A DNA stretch of 64,000 nucleotides from Hirundichthys speculiger (taxonomy: Eukaryota; Chordata; Actinopteri; Beloniformes; Exocoetidae). The notes beneath the pieces were generated by a model. That model ran no database searches. It saw only the letters and a list, made by a program, of their open reading frames with translations, and was not told the DNA's origin. The DNA is taken from the NCBI GenBank assembly GCA_018398805.1, contig JAGFBZ010000814.1:4077001-4141000 (forward strand), written 5' to 3'. The number at the start of each line of letters is the position of its first letter. Within the stretch, counting starts at the first letter, position 1. A program made the translations under genes and the position numbers. Positions 39,026 to 51,779 of this stretch are shown here, one piece after another.

Positions 39026-40669
39026 GTAAGTGGGAGAGGGTTAAAGGACGTAAAAACAGATAAGGACCAGGAAAAAAAAAAGTAAAACCTTGAGTGGGAA
39101 GACGGAGTGATATGTTCATCAAAAACAGGGAGGATGAGGGAGGTGGACAGAGTGACAGTATGAAGTGCCAGGGAAAATTTTAAACAAAGTTAGTTTAAAA
39201 TTTGTTTAGTTTAGATTCAAAAGATAAAAGTGGTAGTGAGATGTGGGGAGGAGCTGTGTGAGCAAAGGAAGAGAAGGAAGGATATGTTTGGTAAGTAGGG
39301 ATGTAGGGAGGGTGAAAGGCAGAGAGAGGAAGAAAGGCTCTTGTGTGGTCAGCCTGTATGTGAAGAGGTTGGCCGTGCTCCAGTTGCCTCTCAGTAAGCA
39401 AGTGTTAACCACATGGCCACCTCCCTCTCCCTCTTCCTCTCCTTCTTTTCTTCTCTTTTTTTTCTTTCTCAGATGGTGGGCTGGTCAGTGAAGCTTTGGC
39501 CCTGTGCTCTTGTTGACCGCTGGGATTATTATCTACAAAACACACATTTTGCAAATGCGCAGCTACATTGACCATATACACCCTAATTGTGCATACGCGC
39601 AACTAGAAACACTTAGCTCAGCCCGTTTATCTTGTGGTCAAACAAAAGAAGTGACCGTCTGCATGGATCTAGTTTTATTGTGAAAATAAATGTAATGAAT
39701 GTTAAAAACAATGCCTCCTCTCTTCAAAGAAATCTTGTGCATCATCCCTCCCAACAAAATGTATCCGTATTTAGAACTTGCTGCTGCCGTAGATTGCAGC
39801 CTTAAGCAACAATTTAAAATTTAAGAGCACAGACTCTTTCCCATGACAGGGTTTCACATAAGACTTTCTTCTTGGAATTGTGTTTCTCAATTTTTCTTGA
39901 TGGCAGTCGTATCACAGTAATACCAGAATGTATATGTGTACACATGGGTACGTGGGTATGTGTCTGTACATATGCATGTGCTTGTATGTCCATGCGTGTG
40001 AAAGACATCACTCTGGTTCAGAACTTGTTGTGTGAGCTGTCACAGCTCTTTTTCTCACTCCCCTGGCCGTACCTTTATACACACTCTAATATGGGATAAT
40101 TAGCTGCAGTGCCGTCTTACTCCATCACACTTCTTTATGTGTGTGCTGTTTTTCCTCATCGTGCAGCTAACAAATTTGCTTCACAGTATTGATAAGCAGT
40201 CATTATGTCATACGGTGTCACACAAACCTGCATTTACCATCAGCACTCGCTTTCTCTCTCTTTTGCCCTCCATAAAAGAACAGCTGATTGATGATTACAT
40301 TACAAAATGCTTGAAAGTGAAACTTGAATAATTCTCATATACAATTAACTCTTCATTCAAAGTATACGTGCCTTCCTCTACTCTTCTCTGGTTTTCTGAC
40401 ATTTGTAACATTGAGTAACTTTAGCAGTGTCAAATTGTAAATAAAGTCTTATTCAAGTTCTCTAATCAACCAGGAAGATTTGCACTTTGATATTTGTCTT
40501 TCCTGATGCAATCATTATCCATGCTCTTATAAGTAACTTATTCAGTTATGACTGACATTGGAGGGTAACTTGTTTGTTACAGCAAGCTTGTTGGAGTACT
40601 TTTGTAGTACCACACATATGCACTGATTAGAATTTTCTGTAAAACTCTGTTAGAGTTTTAGGGTATGTA

Positions 40670-41865
40670 TAAACCCAATTCCAAAAAGTTGGGATGCTGT
40701 GTAAAATGTAAATAAAAAAAAAAAAAAATGCAATGATTTGCAGATCTCATGAACCCTATTTTCTTTCTCAATAGAACATAAAAGAACATCATCAGGTGTT
40801 GTTGAAACTGAGACATTTTACCATTTCATGGAAAATATTAGCTCATTTTGACTTTGATGGCAGCAACACATCTCAAAAAAGTTGGACCTTGGCGACATTT
40901 ACTTTGTGTAGGATCACTCACCTCTTCTATTACCACTGTAAGCATCTGGTAAGTGAGGAGACCAGTTTTAGGTGAGTAATATTGTCCCATTCTTGTCTGA
41001 TGCAGGATTCTAGCTGCTCAATGGTCTTGGGCCTTCGTTGCCAGATTTTACGTTTTATGATGCATCAAATGTTTTCTGCTGGTGAAAGGTCTAGACTTTA
41101 GGCAGGCCAGTTCAGGACCTGGACTCTTTCTCCTGTAAAGCCATGTTGTGATGGATGCAGTATGTGGTTTAGCATTATTTTTGTGAAATGTACAAGATCA
41201 TCCCTGAAAGAGACATTATCTGGATGGGAGCATATGTTGCTTTAAAACCTCTATGTAGTCTTCAGCATTGATGGTACCTTTCCAGATGTGTATACTGGCA
41301 CAGGTACTTATCCAACTCAGGCTTTTAAACTGTTCACTGATAACAAACTGGATGGTCTTTCTCCTTTTTTGTCAGCAGAACATGGTGTCCAAAAAAGAAT
41401 TTCAAATGTTGATTAATCTGACCTCAGAACAGTTTTCCATTTTGCCTTAGATCATCTTTGGATCATGTTCACATATGGATTCTTCTTTGCATGAAGTCTT
41501 TTGCAGCTTGTTGCAGATTGGTGAACCTCTGCCCATCTTGGCACCGGAGAAGCTCTGCCTGTAACAGTCATGTTACTGACCTGTTGCCAATTAACTTCAT
41601 TAGTTGTCAAATGGTCCTTTCTTTGTTTTTGATTAGTACCAGTTACTTTTCCAGCCTTTTGTTGCCCATATTCCAACTTTTTTGAGATGTATTGGTGCCA
41701 TCAAAATTAAGCCAATATTTTCAGTGAAATGTTATATATATCAGTTTCAACATCTAATATGCTCTTATTGGGAATAAAATACTTATTTAAGAGATTTGCA
41801 AATCAATGCATTCTGTTTTTATTTATGTTTTAAACAGCATCCCAACCTCTTGGGAATTGCAGTTG
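40670..41865 (-). mobile_element. Tc1/mariner element, degenerate, long TIRs, TA target sites
   Basis: The left end (TAAACCCAATTCCAAAAAGT) and the reverse complement of the right end (CAACTGCAATTCCCAAGAGG) begin inverted repeats of about 70 bp. These also share GTTGGGATGCTGT, TAAATAAAA and GCAATGATTTGCA/GCATTGATTTGCA-type blocks. TA dinucleotides flank it at 40668-40669 and 41866-41867, as expected for this superfamily. The - strand interior corresponds to transposase sequence and aligns with the DDE remnant at 22640-23190, but no frame is intact. At 1.2 kb it is shorter than an autonomous Tc1-like element of this type would normally be, so it is internally deleted. Confidence 0.8.
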
Positions 41866-42283
41866 TAGATAGCTTTCGCATCCACCATGAATGTTGCATC
41901 TTGTCCACCACATAACCAGCAGCAGTTTCACAAATGTTTTTCGCTCTTACAGCCTCAGCCAAACTGAAACCTCATTGTTGCTGTTTTCAGAGCCACAGCA
42001 TCATTCTCACCATTCTCACCTACATCTTCAACCAATCTGACCACCATTGTTGTGGACCTTTAGAACTTTCTTGTGGGAACATATTTTAAATATAAAGGAA
42101 TGGTTTTACCAACCAACAAAAACTATGTGGTGGGATTTAATTGTATTTGCTTTTTTTTATTAAAATAACAGAGATACTGTATATGGTACAAGTTTGACAT
42201 TAACAGATCATTTTAGTTACTAAAATAAGACAAAGGTGATTACTTGAACTGCAAAACTAGTGTTATATTACTCAAGAGATAAG

Positions 42284-42365
42284 ATAAGATAATCTTTATT
42301 TGTCCCACAATGGGGAAATTTACATTGTTACAGCAGCAAGAATAGCACATACTCGTTACAACATA
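42284..42365 (+). mobile_element. L2-like LINE 3' tail fragment
   Basis: GATAAGATAATCTTTATTTG and then TCCCACAATGGGGAAATTTA with TTGTTACAGCAGCAAGAATA make the well-known teleost L2-like (Maui-type) 3' end. Only about 80 bp remain, consistent with extreme 5' truncation. Confidence 0.6.
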
Positions 42366-42779
42366 TAATCTCTTAATACTTTTGAACGTTCAGTGAAAAA
42401 CTGAATACCTACTCAGCACTGCACTGTGTACAGCCCCCTTTTTTTTCTTTTATTAAACTTTAAACATTGTTTGCTGTCTTTGCTGGTTGTTTTTTGACTT
42501 CCTTGAGGTAAAGATTAATGAGTGAGCGGGCTGACTCTGTATTGGCGCCACTTGAATTTTGACCTTTCCAGAAGTGAGAAGGTTGTTTGTGTGAGTGACC
42601 ATAATCTTATCATCCATGCCTGTGTTACTGGTTCTCTGCTCTGCTTCTGTCTGCACAAGCGTAAGCGTTCCTATGCAAATACATATAGGCAAGGACAATG
42701 TTAGATCAACACCATCACATGGCAAATTATCCCAACTCATTATTTAAGAAAAGCCATACTCTAAAAGTAAATTCTCATT

Positions 42780-43300
42780 TCTCACATAGGCATTAAGAGA
42801 GTAAGTTGTTGGCAGGTGCTGCTAGTCAAAGGCACTTCATTAACTAATCATCAGCAAGTGTGACCACCGTTTTAGGAGCAGATGCTTTGGCCGTTTGCTG
42901 GTCTGGAGATTTAACATGAGTGTAAGTGAATATGTATGTGTGTGTCTATGTATGAGAATCCATTGTTTTCACCCATCAGTCTGGAAAGAGTTGTAAGCCC
43001 ATTTCCAAACAAGTTTAAGTCCATCATTCTGCAATGCAAAAGATTATTCACAAGTTGAAAAAGACGATTGCTTATCTTCCCAGGAATGTATGTCCTTCTA
43101 AGTTCACCCAAAGTTCAGACCATGCAGTCCTCAAAGAATCTGCAAAAAAAATCCTAATCCTACATCTCAGACTCCATTGGTTGTCAGCAGAAAAACTCTT
43201 CTCCTCAAAATGACCAGGGACACACAAATAATGTTGTGTTCTACCTTGGAAAATAGAAGTAGGAACATTGTCACACTCGAGGTGACTGCATACCAGTAGG
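42780..43300 (+). mobile_element. Degenerate DNA transposon (Tc1-like family copy 2)
   Basis: Aligns with the 30480-31640 element (shared ATTAAGAGAG.AAGT..T.., CATTAACTAATCATCAGCAAG, TTTGCTGGTCTGGAGA and CATCAGTCTGGAAAGAGTTG blocks). It is more similar to the ancestral form in its first half. No intact frame. It ends near a poly(A) run at 43305-43329. Confidence 0.55.
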
Positions 43301-44754
43301 AAAATCTAAAAAAAAAAAAAAAAAAAAAACAGACAGGAAAGCAAAATCTTTAATAACAGATGTGCAACATGACCTTTTTTTAAACTTTAGACTAGTTCTT
43401 GTCTCTACCAGCTATTGGTAGCAATACTAACTCATAACAACACTGAATGTGGTCTTTAGCAAACAGCATAGCCACATGTCCATTAATGAAATGTGAAGAT
43501 TACATATACGTCTGACTTAATCTGAATAAAATAAGACAGAACTGTTATAAACAGTAAAATTAGCTGCATGTTTACTTTGTTCATGAAAGTGCCACCCATG
43601 ATGGATCATGAAGTTAGTGTTAGTGAGGTTTCTCTGACTTCCAAGCTGGTATTCTGGCCTCAGAGTGTTGAAACCTTCGGCTTAGAACCCTGAAATTCTG
43701 GCTTCCAGTTACAAATGAAACCCATTATAAGGTTCAAACATCTCCATCTAAACAAACCCTGAAGCTTCTGGAATGTCTTTTGGACATTCGAAGAGACCAA
43801 AGTATAGTTGTTTGTCTAGAATGCTAGAGATTATTATAGCTCGATACATAAAACTTTAGATAACCTAGAGATAAAAAAAAAAAAAAAGAAGAAAAAGAAG
43901 AATATTCCTTGCATCTTTAGTGCTCCTCTGCATTGGTGGTGAATTAAAGCCCAACAAGTTATTAGAGCTTTTATCTTTTCTTTCTCTCTTCTTTTTTTTT
44001 TTTTTTTTTTTTGCCTCAACTACAGCCACCCAAGATATACACTTCACAAATATTGCCATGTACACGTAGCAGCCCACTAATAGTTTAGTTGATTAGTACG
44101 CTTCCTTACACACATTAATAAGCTCTTTACTACTTTAAGGATTCCTACTTTTTAGCCCTCATTTCATAGTGTGCAACCTCTCAACCTTATCTAATCCATC
44201 CCCTCTCTGCTCCTCTAGATCAAACACTGCTGGGCCATGTTTAGGGGGATGATGGTAGAGGAGGAGGTAAAAGCAGGACGTCAGAGGGAGGCATGGAAGG
44301 ATAGAAAGTCTGATTGGAGGGGATGCTGATGAGGATAGTTAAGGGGAAGGGTTGGGGGCTGTTTCTTAGCATTTAGCCATATAGAACTTTGGGAGTTCAC
44401 TTTACTCTGAATTTTAGCAGTAATCCAGTTAGCTATTTTCTGTCAGCCAAGCGGAGGAATGGCAGGAACAAAAGGCACATTCATGGGTTTAAGAAGCTGG
44501 CTGGCTGGGATTAGGCTAGCAGGCCCTGGAAAGAAGTGGAAAAAAGAGCAAAGAGGACAAAAAAAAGCCTTGCCGTTTTTTTCTAAAGCACCACTTACTT
44601 ATTTTTTTTTTTTTTAATGATTGGAATACTTTTATTTGTGTTTGTAATTTTTGTTTTTTCTTCTTTTTAACATTGTACATTACATAAATGTTTAGAGAGA
44701 TGGAGATACACAGAGGCCCCTCAGTCCAATAAGGTTTGAATGAAAAATGGTAAA

Positions 44755-44835
44755 AGGACTGCACTTATATAGCACTTTCTAGGCACCATCATAGTACTCC
44801 CAAAGCGCTTTACACTGGCCTTTCAGCTTGAAAGG
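44755..44835 (-). mobile_element. SINE/LINE 3' tail fragment
   Basis: GGACTGCACTTATATAGCAC and AAAGCGCTTTACAC-type sequence is the tail shared with the SINE at 55935-56288. The head is missing. Confidence 0.6.
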
Positions 44836-46464
44836 AGCTGGTTGAGGATATATATTTTATTCTTATTCTCATTTCACTATACTCATCTTCAGCAAGTTTA
44901 AGAATAAAGTGGCACAACACCACTATGAAGAAGAAATATTGTACCCCTTTAGTGTGTAAATGTTTTTTTTTTTTTTTCACCTGAAGCCATTTTTTTTTTT
45001 TTTCTTTCTTGTGTGAAAACCATTTTTACACCACTGGGTCTAATCTCAATCCCATTAGATTCAATGTAATACTCATTCATAGTTTGGAGGCTGCGGTGGT
45101 GTATGCATATCTCAACTTCCTTTCTCCATTTCTGATTAATTTAAATGCAAGACTTATCTGAGCATTCTTGTCTCCAGTTTTATAAAGACAAATGTGATGC
45201 AAACACTGTGTCTCATAATGTCTCACAATAATCTGTTTTGGGTGGTATGTAGTGTATCTCCTGAAGGTAGTAGCATGTATTATTTAGGTCCTGCCTCTCC
45301 AAAGCCCATTATTCCCAACTGCGTTTTTCCAAAGGGGCTGGCTGAGGTCTCTCTTTTAGCCTGTGTTGAGTAGATTATATCTGTTTTCCCATGTTTTTGC
45401 TGTGCTACAAATTGACCTAAGGATTCACTCAAGTACATGCATCAGCATTTATACCCACACCAAAGCTTGACCACAAACATGAGGACACTGGCACAGAAGT
45501 GCACACCCTGACAGTTCTATGTAATGTGGCACCACAGTGTTACTTTGTGTTACTAGTTCTCTTTCTAACCTTCACCCATTTGCCTGAACATGTAGCCTAC
45601 AAGCAGTTATACATACAGAGTTTTTTTGACCGCCGATCTTCAGTCTTACCAAGATGTAAAGCTCAGCAATTTCAGTTACAGGTAGGAACTTGATTAACCT
45701 CTGAACTTGGTCAGAAGAGAGGTCAGTGACCGGGACTAGAGGACAGCTAACTTACTTACCGCAAAGAAGAATTGACATGACGCCTTTTTTTTTTTTTTTC
45801 TTCTGCTTTCCTTTTTTTCGTCTTACAGTTGGGTGAGCAAGTGTGTTTGTGAGAGGGTTTTGGCTTGTATGCGCTTGTATCTCAGGTTTCATGCTTTTGG
45901 CCACAACCCAAGAACACTACAGTTAGTTGGCATGTTTTTACTTCAAGATTTTTTTCTCTTTTATCTTTAGCATATAACTGAGCAGTTTTCACATCTGTTG
46001 CATTTTGTCCTTCTTAGTGTGTGAAAGTATTTTCTGTGCATGCATCCTGTGTAGTACATAACATCTGTTCATGTTCACGTGTGTGGTTGTGTGTTTGACC
46101 AAGGCAGAATCAGTGTTGCTGGTCTCAGATCCCTGCTCCCAATCTTCCGCTCAGGTCAACCATCAAACACATCCATCCTGCCCTCCCTTACACCTCCTCA
46201 TCCACTGAGTCCCCACTCCTCTCTCTCTACACACAACCCTGTTGTAAATACAAGCTGGCCGAATGAAGACATACAGACACACATTTGTGTACACACATAC
46301 ACACACGGCCCTGGGGGTCATCTTGGAACAAACACAGCCTTGTCTGCCTGCCCGCTTTCCTTTGCCTTATGTCAATTAATGACTCTCAGTAATTTCACCT
46401 GACAATCTGGGCGGCAGTGTGAGGCTAGCTGAGATGTCACAGCGATGACCTCTCTGGCCCGCAG

Positions 46465-46640
46465 ACGCTTTTTTCTAATAAAGAATCTCACAAATCCACA
46501 GCAACTTCCTTTGTACTTTGTTAATGAGTTATTGATTTGAAACAATGGCCTGGCAAATATTGTCAGAGCAGAGCGACCCTGCCAAGGTCATGCTATTTTA
46601 TTGTATACAGTCCGTGCACGCTAATCTGCACGTGGGATGA
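46465..46640. promoter_or_regulatory. Candidate conserved intronic element
   Basis: Unique sequence with TTGTACTTTGTTAATGAGTT, AACAATGG (SOX-like, 46541-46548) and CAAGGTCA (an extended nuclear-receptor half-site, 46583-46590) within 100 bp. Non-repetitive and non-coding. The call rests on motif clustering only. Confidence 0.25.
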
Positions 46641-47960
46641 CACAGTGTAGTTTTGCTTCTTTCTTTTTCTTTCTCTCCATCACTCACTCACCTTCTTACA
46701 CTGTATATCCCCTCATTGCAAAGTCAAATAACACACCTACACATGCATCTCTCCCCCCCTTTTTTTTTTTACACAAATGCATGCTTACATACGCACCTTG
46801 TTTCCTCCCTCTTATTAGTCTTGCACAGTTTTCACCTCATTCTCCCTTTTCTCTGTCTCTTTCTCACATCATTATATTCCCATCTCTCCATAGGTGCTGT
46901 ACCTGCTAATTACCCACAATGCCACAGTCATTATTTTCCCATCTCTGCACTAATTTGCTCCATGCCTTCCTTTCCCCTGCTTTAGCAGATCCATCCACTC
47001 GCAGGCAGCTTCCAGTTCACCTCAGCTCTCTTTGTGCTATTTAAGAGAGGTAAGAATGAAATAAATATGGGAGGGGAAGGAAAAACAAGGGAGAGAGATG
47101 GCAAAGGGTAACACATCCCATGCATTGGTTGAAATACAACCATAAACAGGTTGCACACAGAAACACTTCTTGATTATATGGAGACAGACAAGAAGACATG
47201 TCATGTATATAATTTTTTTCTTTTTTTTTTTTTTGCTGAGTCTGGCATGAGAGTGAGAGAGAGAGGGAGAGAGAGAATTAGTGAAGAGCAGAGCTCCTGA
47301 ATCTAAATTATTTGTTGCCATTCCTTATTTTGCTGGAAGGAAGTCTGGGATAATATGGTGTGCGCTTTTTAATGTCTGAGTTCTATTTTAGCATTTACTC
47401 TAACACCCAAAAAATACTTTATATCATATTTACAAGATGGGAACCAAACCAAACTATATTCCAGACTAAATAAAGTTGTTTAGGAATTCCGTGTCACTGT
47501 CCTTGACACCTTTGGCTCCCACTGAATGGTTTGTAAAAGAGTTTTAAAGGTATAAGGGCACTTTTCATGAAATGCCTTCTGATCCACAACCTTCCAAATA
47601 GAAATTTAATTTCCCTTAAGTTGCTTTCTGAACTGGCTAACTAAGAAAGAGGGGCAGGGAGGTCTGCAGTGGTTGTTTGTCAGTGTGTTGATGTTGCTAG
47701 ATTCATTGTTTCCTGTGTTGGTCAGACACTGGGTTAGTGTTGGCACTGCTGCTGTTATTCCAGGCTGCTGTATACTGCTTACTTCTGTTTTCCACTCGCT
47801 GCTTCTCATTACAATGGATAAATACTGGCTGAATATCATGCTGGAATTGATTTTTCTAAAACTACACTACAAGGTATATTCAGCTTTTTTAAATATATAT
47901 TTGTTCAATTTCAAAAATTTGATTAAGTTGAGGAATAATTAAAAATTAAAGCCAAATAAA

Positions 47961-48229
<269 letters not shown>

Positions 48230-48292
<63 letters not shown>
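48230..48292. repeat. (AT)n(AC)n microsatellite
   Basis: A third AT run directly outside the palindrome's right arm, ending in a short AC run. Confidence 0.95.
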
Positions 48293-48294
<2 letters not shown>

Positions 48295-48352
48295 CTGAGT
48301 GTTTGTGCAATACAATTCACATTAAATAATTGAAAAAACAAATCCTCTTAGC

Positions 48353-48555
48353 CGCAGGGTAGCTCAGTGGTTTAGGCAGCCCGCCCATATACAGAGGCTA
48401 CAGTCCACCTGCAGCTGTCACAAGGGTCGACTCCCAGCCTGCAAACCCTTTGCTGCGTGTCTTCCCTAGTCTCTCTCTGCCCCACTTTACTGTCGCTCTT
48501 CACTGTAAACAAGGGCCAGTAGAGCCAAAAAAAAATCTTTAGGAAAAAAAAAAAG
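48353..48555 (+). mobile_element. tRNA-derived SINE
   Basis: A-box-like GGGTAGCTCAGTGGTTTAGG (48357-48376) and B-box-like AGGGTCGACTCCCAGC (48423-48438) form the Pol III promoter head. The body continues TTTGCTGCGTGTCTTCCC...CTCTCTCTGCCCC...ACTTTACTGTCGCTCTTCAC, and the tail is AAAAAAAAATCTTTAGGAAA. This is a familiar percomorph SINE family that spreads using LINE machinery. An inverted relative lies at 7640-7795. It is not a tRNA gene, because the cloverleaf is not maintained. Confidence 0.85.
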
Positions 48556-50663
48556 TAATCTTAAAATGTTTGGCAACATTCCAGCTGTACTGACTGAACT
48601 ATCTACTCAGAGTGAATAGTACATCTCATATAATCAATCTCTCCATCCTTTTGTTTTTCATTAGCTGTCAGCTTCTGAAAGCTGTTTGATCCTGTTATTG
48701 TCTGTTTTAAATTTCAGTTTTATATTTTCTGAAAATACATTTTTGCTGCCTGTTTATTCAATAAACATGCACAAATAGTACACATACTCAAATATTTCTG
48801 ACAGTCATGGCTGAAGGATTATGGCGACAGGTGTGTTGTTTGGGATCACGGTATGGAGGAGCTGGCAGACATGCCTAGGCACGCACACAAACACACAAAA
48901 CACACAGACTCTGTGAAGGAAACTGGAAAATAAATAAACTAAGGTACTATGTGAAAGCTTGTGACAAAAAGCCAGTCTAGCAGGGCTGTGTGCCCCACTT
49001 CAGTAAATTAACCCCATGAAATAATTGAAGAAAATATGCTAATGCTGTGTAGACTTTAGAGGACTTTGACGTCACAGCCTTTCCAATAGACAACTTTGCA
49101 CCATCTAACCACACTGAACAACTTGGAAAACATATCTGCACACGCACACACACACACACACACACACACCAGTGACTGAGGAGCAGGGCGGAGTGAAGTT
49201 GCCTGGTCTTGCATCACGCTCTGTGAACTGAGGTTGGTGCTGACACTACAACCTCCTCATGCTAATCTAGCACAAATACAAACACTCTGACAGGTTAATT
49301 TACCTCTAGACAAACAACGCAACAAAAATACACATCAGCACATCATCAAATAGTACAAGCACACAAAGACTTGTACACACAGATGCAGGAAAGTGAACAA
49401 CATTTCAGCAATTCACAAACTAGCTTACTCTTATGACTCATTTAATATAGTATATGTGTGCTCGACACTTTTCTTCCAATTACCATCTTTAAGAAAGTGA
49501 AAGCTAAAGTAATTATCTTTCTGGTATAATGTACTGTCTTATTAAAACGCAATCACTTTTGTGGAAACTAACGGATAGTCTCTTAAGACATTTACCTAAT
49601 ATCTCTAATTATTTGTTTTGTGTCACATTGAACAGGTTGACACTCAATTAACAGATGACGGCTCCATTGTCTGTAGGCCATTTGTTTGTTTATTTTGAGA
49701 TATTTTTTTTTTACACGCATAGGTAAACTAATTAAGAGAAATGTGTGCATTTGTGTTTATGTGTTGTTAGCAGGTTTGCATTTAGCATGGGTGCAATATG
49801 TTGCAGTGTTGTAATGCAGGATGCAGTTGTTCTTAGTCAACAAGTCTCCATATATAGAACAACCTCTTGTGGGTATGCATTGTTGATTTCCATTGTGAAC
49901 CAGACACTTTGATAGGAAATCAAAGGCTTGGATCAATGTCACAAGTTCATTAACACTTGCCTTTTTCTGGCCTGTACTTTACTATTGTTCTTTCAGGTCC
50001 TGAATAAGCACTTACATCTCAGGTTAATTAAACATGTCTTCTAGTTATGTGAACCTATGTGTGTGCACATGTGTGGATGAGTGATGATAGCAGATTGACA
50101 GGTATACCCATTTGTATGCTAGCAACACTGTGTGGACATGCGTGTGCTTTTTTTTTTTTTTTTTTTTTTTTTTTTTGATACATGTTTTTGTCTCCTGTCT
50201 GTTGTTTTTGCCTTTGACCTTCCCTTAGTAGTTTCCCATTATGCCTCTACTGGTGTTTAGATGGGCCATCGATTCAGCAAAGGGGCACAAATTAAGATTT
50301 AAATGTTATGTCATCCTGCCTATTGAGTTTAACATCTAGGGCATTTGCAATATGCAAGACTTATTGATCTGTTAAAGTGTGGCTCTTTGTTGAAATTACC
50401 GCTGGCTAACAGCATTTTTTTTGTTTTGTTTTGTTTTTTTTCTCTTTGACTGCCCCAGGGTTAAAGTTTTGATACAGTAGCATTAAAGCATAAATAGTGT
50501 TCTATCACTACGTTTACGATTAATCCTTATTGGTTGAACATATCTTAAATGTTTTGTTGTTGTTTGACAGATTTAATTGACTGCCTTCAAGTGTACAAGT
50601 TTTCTTTAAGTCTTTTTCTTATTAATGACACAGCTATTTTTTGTTTGTGTGTGTGTTTTACAG

Positions 50664-50783
50664 GGAAATGGTTCTTCTGAGGAACACGTACTTTACGTGT
50701 GGGACCAGTTTGTATCTAAAGCCGCAGCCAAGAATGTCTTCATTATAGCCCATAGCTATGGAGGGTTGTCTTTCGTTGAAATG
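50664..50783 (+). CDS. fam172a: FAM172A (ARB2A) internal exon with HSYGG motif
   Basis: Forty codons in phase 0, bordered by TTTTACAG|GGA and ATG|GTGAGT. The peptide starts [20 protein letters not shown] and includes [17 protein letters not shown]. In the Arb2 alpha/beta-hydrolase-like fold, HSYGG sits where a G-x-S-x-G nucleophile elbow would be, with the first Gly replaced by His. Whether the family is catalytic is not settled by the sequence. The residues follow directly on the previous exon's ...IPIR, giving the order seen in vertebrate FAM172A (IRENGSPEEH-like in mammals). The frame closes 15 codons past the donor, confirming the exon end. Downstream exons lie beyond the repeats and outside the window. 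Confidence 0.95.
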
Positions 50784-51779
50784 GTGAGTGTTTTCTGCTT
50801 GCTCTTGTTACCTAGCATCAAGAAAGTGAAACACTGATACATAAAACACACTTGAGTTTTACAAACAGAAATTCAAGCTTGCAAGATTACATCACATGAA
50901 ACGCATAATGAATGCACACAAACATTATTATGTGTAAAATTCTCATAAACATATACATGAATACAAATATCTGGAGCAGTGGAGCAGTGTACACAGGGGT
51001 ACAGGGGTACAGAGTGTGAAATATTATGGAAGTATAGAAAAGAAATGCATTTAATTTCTTTAAGAAAGTACCACCTCTGCAAACAGTCTGGTTCATCTTA
51101 GTCCTTGGGTAAGAAAAACAGAGGTCCAGATTTAAAAAAAAAAATGTAGGGATTAATATAAAAACAGTGCTACTGTTAAACCAGATGTGCTACAGAATGT
51201 GTAGATATCTCATCCTTAGGACAGACAGTGGATATGTTGAAACCTTGTGGAAAGGAAGTGGATTTGACAGAAGTTTGACCTGCTTCTCAGCTTTATAACT
51301 CTACCCTTCTTTGGTTTACTCTGATCTCTAGTTGGATTCAGCATCACATATTAATAATTAGTTACATATTTTGAATAAGTCAACTAATGATATAAATAAA
51401 GCTTATTTTTATAGATAGCCAATATCATCAGGTCAGGAATATAGTTATTGCATGGTATAGATGTTAACATTTGTGCTCCTTGCAGCTCCATTTATCATCC
51501 ATTGCACATCTAAAGCCATTCACTATCTGTAGACACTGATCAGTCACTGCATCATAGCCCATGATCCTAGAATAGTGCTGCTCATGGTGGCAGCTTGCTG
51601 TCGTAGCTCCGTCAATTTTTGTAAGCTTTGGGCATATTTTTGAGTTTTTCAACCAAGTCTTCTTCTTTGGTAACATTAATTTTTTAATTATTTTTGATCC
51701 CGGACTGGATGCTGTGCAGCTTGAGAGATTTCCTTAGTAACTTTCTTTTTTCTTTTTTTTTTTTACCACCTGTTACGAT
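50784..51779. other. Intronic DNA downstream of the exon
   Basis: AT-rich. A - strand frame at 51464-51676 contains KICPKLTKIDGATTASCHHE, which I do not recognise. It may be repeat-derived. Confidence 0.4.

Noticed and set aside
38819..39085. Reading the exon as an 88-codon single-exon gene
   Set aside because: Residues after 39025 ([17 protein letters not shown]) follow a strong GTAAGT donor and lack similarity; the real coding part ends at 39025 and continues at 50664.
39400..39475. Pyrimidine tract as an H-DNA or regulatory element
   Set aside because: Simple CT-rich low complexity without mirror symmetry that I could establish.
48353..48440. tRNA gene
   Set aside because: A- and B-box-like motifs are present but the cloverleaf stems are not, and a SINE body and A-rich tail follow.
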